A DNA stretch of 64,000 bases from Liolophura sinensis (Eukaryota; Mollusca; Polyplacophora; Chitonida; Chitonidae). The stretch spans positions 18,643,608 through 18,707,607 of the forward strand of contig NC_088300.1 of NCBI RefSeq assembly GCF_032854445.1, given 5' to 3'. This document shows, piece by piece, positions 24,366 to 36,400 of this stretch (positions within the stretch are counted from its first letter, which is position 1; each line of letters begins with the position of its first letter). The translations under genes were made by a program, and so were the position numbers. Under the pieces are notes generated by a model, which saw only the letters and a list, made by a program, of their open reading frames with translations, had not been told where the DNA came from and searched no databases.

Positions 24366-24508
24366 ATGTCTCCCTCCTTACGAATATTGTCAAACCTATG
24401 AAATATGTCTGGCTAAAGTCGTAAAACTCCAATCAACTGTGTTAACGAGAAGGTATTATATGGTGAGGGTGCAATCCTCTGATCCAGAGAAATCTGTAAT
24501 TTTTTGTT

Positions 24509-24553
24509 GTCAGTTACTTGCGAAAGGTTGATTTCCTTTCGCAAGTAACTGAC
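24509..24553. repeat. Short perfect palindrome
   Basis: GTCAGTTACTTGCGAAAGG is followed by TTGATTT and then the exact complement CCTTTCGCAAGTAACTGAC. A 19-bp stem with a 7-base loop. Confidence 0.92.
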
Positions 24554-24667
24554 ATGTCACAATTGTGGACGACAGGCTAACTAGACGTAAAAGCATACAC
24601 AAGAGAGGGGCGCCTATTACTAATAGCCTTCAAGCCCAAGGGCAATTTTTTGATTTTTGATTGCTGC

Positions 24668-24800
24668 TTAACATCAAAAAGAATATTTCAATTATTTGAT
24701 GGCGGCCAGATTTTGTTGGTGTGGTGGAGGGAAGCAGAGTGGACACGGTAAACCATCGACCTTTGGCGAGTAACTGGCAAACTCTCCCACATCTGACATA
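24668..24800 (-). mobile_element. SINE-like repeat family B, copy 1
   Basis: Related to but distinct from family A: AAGAATATTTCAATTATTTG, GATGGCGGCCAG, then GTGGTGGAGGGAAGCAGAGT, AACCATCGACCTTTGGCGAG and TAACTGGCAAACT. Similar copies lie at 28308-28440 and 62915-63050. Boundaries are uncertain. A B-box-like GTTCGAG near 24971 may belong to it. Confidence 0.55.
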
Positions 24801-27475
24801 TGCTCATACGTGGAAACTTGTAACTCCTCCCGATACGAGTGTATCTGACAGTGGTGAAAGGCTGGAGATGTGCAGTGAGCTCTTCCTGTAACATCATATA
24901 CAACTATTTCCTGTTGACACCAAGGCCCCACAAACAACTGAACAAGGGTAACATTGAAAGTTCCGTGTTCGAGAGTGGGATGGAACCCACATCTGGTGTG
25001 ACCTATGATTGAACACGAAAAAAAGGAAGGCTTTCTATCAATCGTGAATAATAGGGATTTGAACCATCACCAAAATGCAATGAATTGGTACTAATAGCCC
25101 ATTCTTCATAGGTTCACATTTCATACTAGCAACACAGAGGTTATTGCTTCCTGTCTTCTAATCTAAAACACAGTACACAATGTGTATCTTATTGAACATA
25201 GCTGCATTTATGGTCACTTTCATGAGTTTTTTTTTTAATACAGCACCATATCTGGAGCTAAACCTCGTTACGTTATAGGACTCTCATCTAAAACATCAAC
25301 TAATTCAACTATCTGCTATTAAATTAACACATTCTACTCAGCATTTTGACATACAATTTAATTACACCTCTATATACATTATTGCAAAGCATTTTTCAAC
25401 CAGCCACACAATTTATTTTTGTTCGCACCAAACCGTAAATCCGATGAGCATGATCCCCTGCTTACTTAGCCGACCTTTACTTTCAACCTCATGCGGAAAC
25501 AGAGTTAAAATGGAAGCCTCAACACACAAGCTCAAACTCTACAAAGCCTTTGAATGAAGATGACTGATATTCGTTGTTTCTTTAAAAATTGTGCCCAGCC
25601 ATTACAAAATATATGTAAAGACTGGACGATGACAATGGGTCTCTATTTTCGCTGTAATCTCTTCTCAATCCCATCAACATTACTAGTCAAATAATCAGTT
25701 TCCTCAATTTACTGTAATAAAATATTCACTCAAAGTGATATTTCAAATGTGACTGAGAATCACAGAATGAGACTACATATTATTCTGCCACATACATGCA
25801 TAGGCAACTACATGACATTACAAACAGCAAACCAAAGAAATGACGTATTGAAATCAGACCACAGTTCACAATGTTACAGAGAGCATCTAATTAATTCATT
25901 ATAATTTATGAAATTTTTAATGAAATAATGAATTTAATGATAAATAAATGACAAGAACAAACAAAAACAGGCTGTGGTATAAACGAGATCATAAAGTTTC
26001 CACCCCTGAGTTTAAAAACCTTGTCTCTTTGTATTTATGATGAGTAATTACCGAGATATCGCAGTTCAAATTAAGTGAACACACACACTCCGAGAAAATC
26101 TTACATACTGCCATCATGATGTCAGATGAGTCAAGCAAATTCTAAATTTTAACCAAAAATGCGCAGCTTATTTGTACAACTCAGAAAGGCCAGTATAGTG
26201 AAGCTTTGTGAACCTAGTGACCAGGTTAACTACAAAAAGTTATATTTAAACAAAAAAATTTTTGGGTGACTTCAGTCAGGTGGCATGGCGACCATATTGG
26301 ATTTTTTTTCAAAACCTTTAAGTGTAACCTACTTTTTAACTTCTTACCTGTTTTGCTCAAATTTAAAACACAGATACTAGAGACCTGATACAAAAAGACC
26401 CTGGAAGTGGATCTGTGAATTTCGAAAATTCGTAACAGTGAGTTTTTCCTCGAAAACGTCACGAGACGGTTTTTCTCTATTGCCATGTTGGCTTTATGGA
26501 GAGCTAATTTAGCAATTAAACCTCCTAGGGGTATGTAGTTTTGGACATTCATTCTAAATTTGACCTTAGTTTTTACAAAAAGTTATAACTTTAAATTTGA
26601 CCATAGTTTTTAAAAGAAATGATAACTTTTTCTGTTAATGTGATTCAAATCACCTGTCACTGGGACCTCTGCTCTTCGGACTATATCTTGGAAAAGTTTT
26701 AACCTGACATGATTTAAATTTACACCAAATTATGAACACTTTCTACAACTTAATTTCACTCACTGACACTATTGAATTACAACAAATAGTTTTCCCGGTA
26801 GAACTGTTTGAAGTTCGCCAAAATTAATATAACTCGTTGAAGCTATTGAGAGAAGCTATGATAGGAGTGCTGATGACAACTATCATCATAGGCTCCAGGG
26901 GAAGAGCAAGTGGTATCCAGAGTTAAAACATTCTAAAATCACAATTTCTCAAAATGTTACTGTTAATGTTCATGTGGACTCTTCTGCACTTTCTTTGGCT
27001 TCAGTCTAAACCATGTTAAAAGTTTACACTTCTTAACCACTTCTTTACCTTTACTCTGTGCTTATATTTCTCATTCATAACCTTGGCTTGATGGTTTGAC
27101 AGGAAATGAGACAAACTTGGATTATCCTTCAGAAAAACGTCGATTTCCCTCTTTCCTGGGAATCCTTTATAATTGTCACCCATATAACATTGAAGTGAGC
27201 CTTGACAATCCCTTCTTCACTTTCCTTCCATCTATGATAAGCTCAGTCTGTTGGGTGATAAGCTCGGTCTGCTGGATACAAAGAAATCAACCTAACTATT
27301 ACAAAACGTTCACACAAAATGAAAGTGAAAAGTTACACGATTTCATACAATACCCGCTACTGTAAGCTATATATAAAACAAGTTTCACTTTCAAGCACTA
27401 AGCTTTCCTATTAAAACCAGACATGCTAGAACCAAAAGTGAGTGGGCACACTTAATCCCATCAGCATTAAGTAAT

Positions 27476-27626
27476 CAGTCTGCCAGCAACCTGCAGATGG
27501 TCGTGGGTTTCCCCCGGGTTCTGCCTGGTTTCCTCCCACCATAATGATGGCCGCCGTTGTATAAGTGAAATATTCTTGAATACGGTGTAAAACACAAATC
27601 AAATAAATAAATAAATAAATACATAA
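27476..27626 (+). mobile_element. SINE family A, 5'-truncated, with (AAAT)n tail and target-site duplication
   Basis: Sense copy: GTCTGCCAGCAACCTGCAGA, GGTCGTGGGTTTCCCCCGGG, CACCATAATGATGGCCGCCG and AATATTCTTGAATACGGTGT, ending in an AAAT-repeat tail. It is bounded by the 10-bp direct repeat ATTAAGTAAT (27466-27475 and 27627-27636). The tRNA-like head is missing, which indicates 5' truncation at insertion. Confidence 0.88.
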
Positions 27627-28307
27627 ATTAAGTAATAAAGCTGTGTGCAAACCCTACAGGTCTAGTGTTTCGGTCAAGAGGGTCAAGTCTTCCTCTTTTA
27701 CATACACAAATATATTATTTGTGTTACATTATCGCTCGCATGCGTGTGTGAAATCCAAGGAATGCCCACTCCTGGTATCCAGTTCATTCATTCAATACCT
27801 CTGAACACTTCATTAATTTTGCTATTAATGCTTTATATTTTAAAGACAATATTTTTATTGTGAATGTAATTTTTTAAATAAACGTTATCAAAAACTTTTG
27901 TATACCACCCTACTAACTTCATCTTGTAAATTTGTGTCATACCCCTTTATATCTTAATTCGATGAGGGATTGGTGATAGAAGCAAACGTGTATATTTTAT
28001 GTACTGGTAGACTGTGTGTATATTTAGCAAAACCAATTGTCAAGTTTACTTGAAGCCATTGCGTTAACTTCCGAAAGGGAACTTTAGGTTTCCGGAATGA
28101 AACGTTACGTTTCTAATCATAACATTAACTTCTCGTGAGTAAAAGTTTTTCGGGTTGAGCCTTTTTATTTCCTGAGGGAATTTACGTGCATTTCTTGAGA
28201 GAAGATGCACTTTGATACTGTGTAAATTGTTGTGCTCCCCAGATGAAGTGCTGTACGTAACCTTCTATTTCTCGATTGATATATTATCTATTGATTTGAA
28301 CGTGGTT

Positions 28308-28440
28308 TAATGCCGTACTCCAGAATTCTTCATTTATACAACGAACGTCAGTTTTATGTGGTCGAGGATACGGAGTGGCGGAGGTGAACCACTGATCTTT
28401 GGCAAATCACTGATGAACTTTGTCAAGAGTCACTTGCAGA
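28308..28440 (-). mobile_element. SINE-like repeat family B, copy 2
   Basis: Contains GTTTAATGCCGTACTCCAGA, TTCATTTATACAACGAACGT, then CGGAGTGGCGGAGGTGAACC and ACTGATCTTTGGCAAATCAC, the same order as at 24668-24800. Confidence 0.5.
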
Positions 28441-28513
28441 TAGGTACACTATATTGGTGGCCTTCAGCGCAGACTGTGCGCATTAGACTGGTCGATCGTT
28501 TATTGCGTTAGCG

Positions 28514-28669
28514 GCCTCACTGAAACGTTATGCGAAAGACACAGGGAATAACACCCTATGACACCCTAATGCTTACCAAGACACTACTCAAGTATATAGT
28601 GTCTCAGTAAGCATTGGGGTGTTGTAGGGCGTTATCCCTTGTGTCTTTCGCATGACATTTCAGTGAGGC
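28514..28669. mobile_element. 156-bp foldback element
   Basis: The left arm starts GCCTCACTGAAACGTTATGC and runs through GAAAGACACAGGGAATAACA and CCCTAATGCTTACC. The right arm is the imperfect complement, ending CTTTCGCATGACATTTCAGT then GAGGC. Arms of about 70 bp differ at a handful of bases, with a loop of about 12 bp centred near 28592. No ORF. Likely a hairpin-type MITE or half-element. Confidence 0.9.
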
Positions 28670-28767
28670 AGGACACGCATATGCAAAATACTCTCTGCTT
28701 ATGTATATAGATTAAATGTATGTCATTATATGGGGCCTACATGATGAAGGAAATAGCGTGCCAGCAC

Positions 28768-28925
28768 GGCCCAATGACCGAGGAGCCTCTCACAAACGTG
28801 GTCGCTGTGAGCTCAGGTTCAGCTAGTGCTGGCTGCATCTACGGTCGTACGTGGGAAAGTCTGTCAACAGCCTGCGGATAGTCGTGGATTTCCTCCTCGC
28901 TAGGCCCGTTTCCCTCCCACTACAA
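28768..28925 (+). mobile_element. SINE family A with tRNA-like head, 3'-truncated
   Basis: Carries the head missing from most copies: CCCAATGACCGAGGAGCCTC, GTGGTCGCTGTGAGCTCAGG then TTCAGCT (B-box region), followed by GTACGTGGGAAAGTCTGTCA, ACAGCCTGCGGATAGTCGTG and CCCGTTTCCCTCCCACTACA. It stops before the usual 3' end. Confidence 0.75.
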
Positions 28926-30334
28926 TGCCACTTTGGCCAAAATCAGCGAAAATTCAATCGAATTTTGCTATTATTTTATATTTTAGGCTGATATTCAAAG
29001 AAAGACAATACACGTAATTTGAGCTATTCTTGATATATAGAGAAAATTTGATTTGATGGGCGAGTAGGCCTATTGGTATTTTGCCAAAATCTCCAGAATA
29101 GCCACTTTAAACTCTATAAAAATGGAAGCTTCTAGAAATCGACCCAACTAAAGGGCCTCAAAAGTCCTACAACTTTGTTCATACAATAAAGCTTTACATC
29201 ACTGCCAAAAAGACTATAAATAATCCTACGTGCGTTATACACGCTCCAAAGGCTAAGCTTGTCTGGTGGCGGCAGTCGTGTAAAGCGAGCGTAGAGAACG
29301 TATGCGTGCTTTACCGTTAACGTATTACTACATCAATACTTAAGTCAAGAATTAAAAGAAGTGAAGCGAATCTACAGATTCATATCACAGGTAATTGGGA
29401 ACCTTTCCCGCCAAAAGTAATTCGGGCCTAAATTGTGTAGTCTACCAGTCTACCCGATTTGTAGGTAGACCCAGTTCGGGCGTTAGCCTACATTTTGTTA
29501 TATTTTATTAAAGTTTACATCAAACACCATCTTACATAACCTTATTGGGAGACACCCAATAAATTTATTAAACAAATGAAAACATAAACTTTTATGTAAC
29601 GTTTTGACATGGGAAATGACAACGTTGTATTTTGTGATAAACTTGGAGATGGGGAGAAAAGTACAGCCGCTGGAAAAATGATAACTTTTGAATGTATTAG
29701 ATTTTGAATTACAGAAGTATTACATTTTGCAAGTTTTATTTGAGAAGTGGTTGTTACATCATCCAGATGCTTTACTTATGATGATGTAGTTTGCAAATAG
29801 GAATATAATTGGTGGAAATATATATACAGTATTAATTATTATCTAAAATGTTGATAGGCCTGTCACAATATACCTGCCAAATTTAGGTAAAAAAAAAAAA
29901 AATTGTGGAACGTACACGTTTGTACCAGTACACAGATCTATAAAACAGATCTGTGTATGTAAGACACAGATGAGAGGAAACCATAGCTATTAAAGATCTA
30001 GCTGTCAAAATGTGAACATCATCAGGCATGCAAGTTATAGGCCCAACATACCAGTACGAGAAAACAGGGTACCGGCATTAATTCTGTATAGGCTAAGCTA
30101 TACTTTTTTGTCGTTGTCAGCGATAAAGCTTTGATAATTAACGCGTTTCACAGGTTTTGCTTTCTACTAGCGGATGGAGGAGTGGATGTAGTTGAAAGAA
30201 TAAGTCAGTAGCTCGCAATTGTTTACGTGTTTGTGATCGATATGTGACTTTGCTACTGCTAGCCGTCATAACAATTTGGGTCAGTGCAAGTCTTCCCAGG
30301 ATTCCTCTGGATAAACAAACTCTGACGTACAAAC

Positions 30335-33300
30335 ATGGCGGCGCGCAGTTTTGACAGCGACAGCAATAACAGCTTAGCGCCAATTGAATTCCATTTCACA
30401 GCGTCTGTGGACAGTTGCTTAGGTCTCAGTGTAGCAGTTGAAAGATGTCCTTTGTGCTGTAGCTCAAGACGACCATTTTATTGCAAGACATGTATCCTAG
30501 ATGGACAATTTCCACATTCATCCGATGACGCATCAGAAATGTAAGTACTGTGATGCGTAATGCCTAACAATAATATTAACAAAGTCTTGACCATATTCGA
30601 GGAAATGTTGTGTCCATGGAATCTGTTTGGAATCTTAAGTCGAAGCATAAATCGCATGTTCATGAATACATTTACAACGCTGCTGGTGTTACTTGATGTG
30701 TTCATTATTTTAGTAAGGAAGTAATTGAGAGATTTTCGTTGTCATTAGATTTTGACATCACAGATCACACATCACAGGTCATACATCACAGTTTCAGTGT
30801 TACAGTTTCTGTTAAACTGCTCACTGGCCTCAAATCACTGACTGAAATTACCTACTTGCTCCATTGTTTATTGGGATTCATTTAAAATTTAAACAATGGT
30901 TGCTTTCTTTCAATGGAATTTGAACTTAAACCTGTCCATTCAGAATCAAGCTCTCAACATAATCATATATTGGAAAGTTCACTCTGGCCACTGCCAGTAA
31001 TAAGCATTAGAAAGAGGTTACACCTCTCTTTTCTCACACGCTTCATTCTTATATAACATAGCTGTTTAATCAGGCAACCAATGTAATTTATAACACCCTA
31101 AGAGCTTAATATAAAACCACATCAAAATTTTGAACAGACATAGTTTATTTTGACAGCTTCAAAGAAATCCATACATATGTTTTCGCCCTATAAGTTAATG
31201 ATTTATAACATTGCTTTATAGGACTTTTTCAGCCTAATAAAATTAGTTAAATATGTAGTTTACCCAAAAGCATATATGCACAAATTGTTTCATATGTATT
31301 AATGAAGGTATAATTAATATTTAGAGAAGTCCTTTCAACTTCAAAACATTTACATTGCATGAAACAAATGACCCTTGTGAAACTAAACCATCTTGCCAAC
31401 CAGTTATCACCTTTGTTTCATCGTCCAAGCTATATTATCACCCAGCAAGATGGCATCGACTGGGTGATCATGTAGCATGAATACATCCACCTCAGGCTGT
31501 AGCTCTTACTTATCTCTGGCTGGCTTTGTAATAATGATCAGCTGAATAGCTCAGTCGTACCCTCGGAATCTGGCAATATGATTAACTGTGTCAGGGATGA
31601 CATTTTAGGTCAAGTGCAAGGTAATACATGTAGCTTGACATTGAAGCCCAATCTAAGGAACAAATATATCGGTACACAAAATGAATTGTCATATTTCTTC
31701 ATTCTTTTCCAAGTCTCGTTGAGCAGTTCACAACCTTTAAATTGCCTGTCATTTTGTCATTTAAGTAAACTGCCCTTTTATTCACCCATGGACAAGACCA
31801 TCCAACATTTGTAGAAATACACCAAAAATCATATGCCATGGAAGCAAAAAATATACATTTAATTTCCACACCATGAAAAAAAAAACATTTTGCTGCTGTA
31901 TTATAGTTAAAGTTATGCTGAAAAGGTCTTTAAATTTATTCAATGTAGGAAATAGAGTGTTAAAATTTGAAACAACTGTTGATAAATCCTTTTGTATGAT
32001 AATCCTATTGTAGGTACAGTAGCAGGTTACAGAAATGGGAAGCACAGAAGAAGGAAAGAGAGAAGCTTCTTGAAAGGTAATGCAGAATTTATTTCCTGAG
32101 ATCATTGTGTACTGATATTTGGATACACATGTAACAGTTACCTAAGACAGTAACATGTAAACATTTGTATGTCAAGGCCTTTAATAAACTTTTTGTGACA
32201 AAACATGACGAGGTTATATGGAGAACAATTTCATATCTATTCTTTAGTGACATTGTAATCTTCCCATTTTCAAAATGCCACTAACATAATTGATATTTTT
32301 AAACAAATGCTTCTTTACAATGTTTTTCTTTCCGGTTTTTCAGAATACAAAAAGCAGTGCAACAGAAACATGCAATTGGATTAAAGGTAAGGGTTGAAAG
32401 TGGAAAACTTTCACTTGATGTGACAGTGTCTGGATTATTTATTTATTTGATTGGTGTTTTACGCCGTACTTAAGAATATTTCACCAGAATTATGGTGGGA
32501 GGAAACCGGGCAAAGCCCGGGGGAAACCCACGACCATCCACAGGTTGCTGGTTGACCTTCCCACGTATGGCCGGAGAGGAAGCCAGCATGAGCTGGACTT
32601 GAAGTGTCTGGATTAGGAGTGTTTCGGTGTCAGGAAAAATTTAGCTGCATAAATTGTTGAGGAAGTGCACTTACCTCAAATCATTACATTCAAGCTACTG
32701 GTTTGGCTTTGACCGGTTATGGGGAACCATTGTGAGGATTATTTAGGAAGTAACAACGTAAACAGTGGTGTATCTCACCACTTTCTCAAAATGTTTTGTA
32801 TTTTACCTCATCATATCCCATGAACATGGGTGCTGTGTAAGTTGTTAATGGGAAGGGAGTCAACCTGAGTTTGAAACAGGTTTGCATGTCACCTGGCGGT
32901 TTATTAGTGACGAAATGGATGGATCAGGCTAAGGGGGAAATAGTTACAGTATGCATTGTTATATTTAATTGTCTATTCTTACCTTAAACGAAAAGATAAC
33001 ACTTTTATCTCAACACCAAAAGACCAAACCTATATATGCATTGATAAAGTATCAGTCATAAGGTTTAAAGAATAGGATTATACTGTTAATCTGATTTTTA
33101 TTTTGGACTGGAGACGATCTGGCTAGAGTTATAGCTTAACTCCCAATGGGCCATGTTTTCTTCCAAGCTAATGACATCTTCAGCAGGTTGATGTGGACGG
33201 TCAGCATGTGGTTATCCCTGAGCCATGATGAGACAGGAAGCTTCATTAGGAACCTTAGGAGTTTGATCTTTATTTATGGGCACAGCTGTAAGCTGATGAA

Positions 33301-33467
33301 GGCCCTCTGATGTCATTGGCTGTTGTGACAGAAAAAGTTGCAATCGTGGGTGGGGTCTACTTTTGTTTTAAATATTAAGCGTGGTTGTAGTATCTAGGCA
33401 CGATTTGAGAGTGGCCAGTGGCGGTATCTGTACACTTCTATTCCCCTCTGAACACACCCTATGTATT

Positions 33468-33499
<32 letters not shown>

Positions 33500-36400
33500 C
33501 ATGTATATGTATGTATTTACATCTGTTTTCCTGCTTATGCTTATTTTATTATGCTACATGTGTCTTGGTGCAGAGGATTGTCTATGTTCTATCTTTTATC
33601 ACCTGCACATTCTTGATGATTTATACTTGTAGACACGAGATTATCCTGTCTATGGCAGCAGCAATAATAATAATCCTTACAACTCCCAAGCCACAGTGAT
33701 GTTCTTCTTCTGTGATTTATCTACTTGTTGTTTTATGTTGTTAAATGGTTCACTGTAGATTGTAGTCTCATTAGTGGCGTTTATTGTGGGGAGAAAATTA
33801 AAAGCGCACCTTTTTATTTTTGCGATGTTGGATAACTGTGATATTTCAGTTCAAAGTAAACTAACACATACACATTGAGGACATCTAAAACACCACCATT
33901 TTATTAATTTTAACCAATCATGAGGTATTTCTCTAACTCAGTCGTCGTCATATGACTGAAAAATTGTTGAGTACGACATTAAACCCCAAGCACTCAAGCA
34001 CTCTAACTCTAGAATGGAGTGGATAAGGGCGTGGGTTATGAGTGATTGTGTTCCCTGGTTCTTGGTGATTCCCCAGGCCTTATAAGAATTCTAGATTAAA
34101 AGTTGATTTTTATAGAGCTACCAAGCACTTCAGAATAAATTACTTTGGCTGTTTATGTCTATTTTCACCCCTCTTCTTAAATAATGAATGTTAATATTAT
34201 TTCCTGTTTTTTCAGCACAGTGCCCTAGAACAGTGCCGACAGACTATATCACTATTACGCAAAGCCTTAGCAAAGAGTCAAGAAGACCTCAGTACTGGTG
34301 AGTTTTTCTTTGTTGATAGGCCTACACACTGATCACAAATAAATTAAAACTTCAAAATATGATGAACACTTGTGAAAAGTATATCTGTTATTGGTACACA
34401 TTTTAAAAAAATGATAGGCAGTCCTAGTATATTAAACAAAGTTTCTTTTGTATATTGCAGGAAAATGCATGGTTCTGATTGAATTGGAAATATTAATGGG
34501 AAAATGCAGGACATTGTTTGTTGATAAGTTCAAATTTTTAAGTGACCTGACATCACCATTTTGTTTCAGTCTGTCTCATACAGATGAAGAGCTTACCGTA
34601 TCCAAGAATACATGATAAGGCAGAGCTGAGATATAATGTGATAAGTTTTACATTGTTGAAATGTGTCTTTTGTTAGAAGTTTTTTTTCTTTGTGTTTTCA
34701 GATGAAATGACATTGAAAAAATTGCAAGAGTCTCAGATTGGGAAAAGCAGAAAATCGGTGAAGCGTAGAGAAAAGATAGGGAAAATAAATCAGTACATAG
34801 CCCATGTACAGGGTTTGACAGAGAAGAACAAAGGGTTGCTCCAGCCAGTGGCTGAGGAGCTGAGGCTGATGAGAAAACATCACGTGGAGAAGCTAGTCTC
34901 TAATATATTCCCAGTTACAGATATACAGCCAAGGAGGTAGATATTGACATTCTCCTAAGAAATATGAATTTGAAGTTGTGAATATGGCAAGTGACCTAAA
35001 ATATCGGCCCCCCAATAAAGTGCAACCTTAGAGACAAATAAATGTCCGAAAAAATATTACTTTTGGTGCTAAAGTTTCCAGGAGGGTATTGTCCCACGTG
35101 TACCTTATAATCAAAGCTGACAACACCTTTATAAGATCAAAGAGAATTCTGTGAATCAGGCCAAATGTGCAATTTTTCATGTATGAAATTTTAGGTCATT
35201 TCATTGCTAATAATCTAATTGTTATAAATTACTAAGAAATTATAAATGAAAAATGTGGTAGCTGTAAATGTTTTTCTTTATATACATTATGTCATTTTGT
35301 TTAGCTTGCTAGTTGCATGGAAAATATTTCAGAAATAGTCTGCAGTTTGCTGCTTAACTAAACATAGATTCCTGATTTTTTTCCAGTGAGCCTGACAGTC
35401 TTGCCCTTAGCACAGTGAGTGCCTTGAAGGATGCCTCCCACACTGCTTACATCAAGGGGAGATGGGTGTATGCTGACCATAATGGAGACTTACAGTATAA
35501 AGTGGTGGAAAGCACTCTCCCTGGCAGTGGGGACTACTCGGCTTATAATTTATGGAGTAAGGCCAGATTATTTACTGTCTTCATGTGTATAGTCTACCCT
35601 TGAAACTATACAGTTGCAGATGACAGAGGTTTGAAGGAGGTTAAATATGAAGATAGTCTGGTGCGTGCAATTATGCACTCATAGTTGATTTGAATGCTTT
35701 TCAGAAGAAGGTTTACAATTAAGTTGACATTTCAATCAATTCATGCATATCTGTGACATATGGCATGTAGTATGTATGGGCATGATTGTTATCCCATGTT
35801 TTTCAGGGGATATTAATTTGAATCTGTCTGTCTGTTTGTAACACTCTGGTTTCCATGCAGTAAATGTTATAAATTTTGTCTGAGTCAACCAAAACAATGG
35901 TATACATGTTCCATTGGTGCTTCCTCAGATTATGGAGGCATTTATGGACCTCCATGCTCTGATCAAGTTTGAAAATCAGTTGCATTAGTGCATATGTATT
36001 TGTCACCTTTTAATTCAAATTCAAGACCGGTTTTTTATACATGCATAATTTTGCATATTTTGCCTGATATATAAATGTTATGAATTTTCTTGTTTGCACA
36101 AGTTGCCACAAGCAAAGAGAATGTGACGACCGCGTCTGAGACCAAAGCTAACCAGCGGAACCCAGCGTATGCAATCAGTGCTGCCCTCTGTTACACTGCT
36201 CAGCTGACCACTGTCCTAGGACACATCCTTGACTTGACATTGCCACGGAAACTCTGCTACAGGTACTAGCCCTCACCATGATGCTGTGCAGTAAAGAGGG
36301 AATAGCATACGACTTAATTTGGTGTATACGTCTTTTGGTGAATGATAAAGTTTGGTTTTTTTGGGTCACATTCATGTAGAAGATCAGTCTTTTGTAATTT

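Larger units (their letters stand above)
20346..30334. other. Intergenic region between the zinc transporter and ATG14
   Basis: About 10 kb with no recognisable exon. It holds SINEs of several families, a cluster of inverted repeats at 21.8-24.6 kb, direct repeats at 23.6-24.4 kb and a foldback element at 28.5 kb, listed separately. The first AATAAA after the zinc transporter stop that I noted is at 21436-21441, inside a SINE 3' end. A short frame at 20638-20728 ending at a GGTAATA donor-like site is considered and rejected. Confidence 0.6.
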
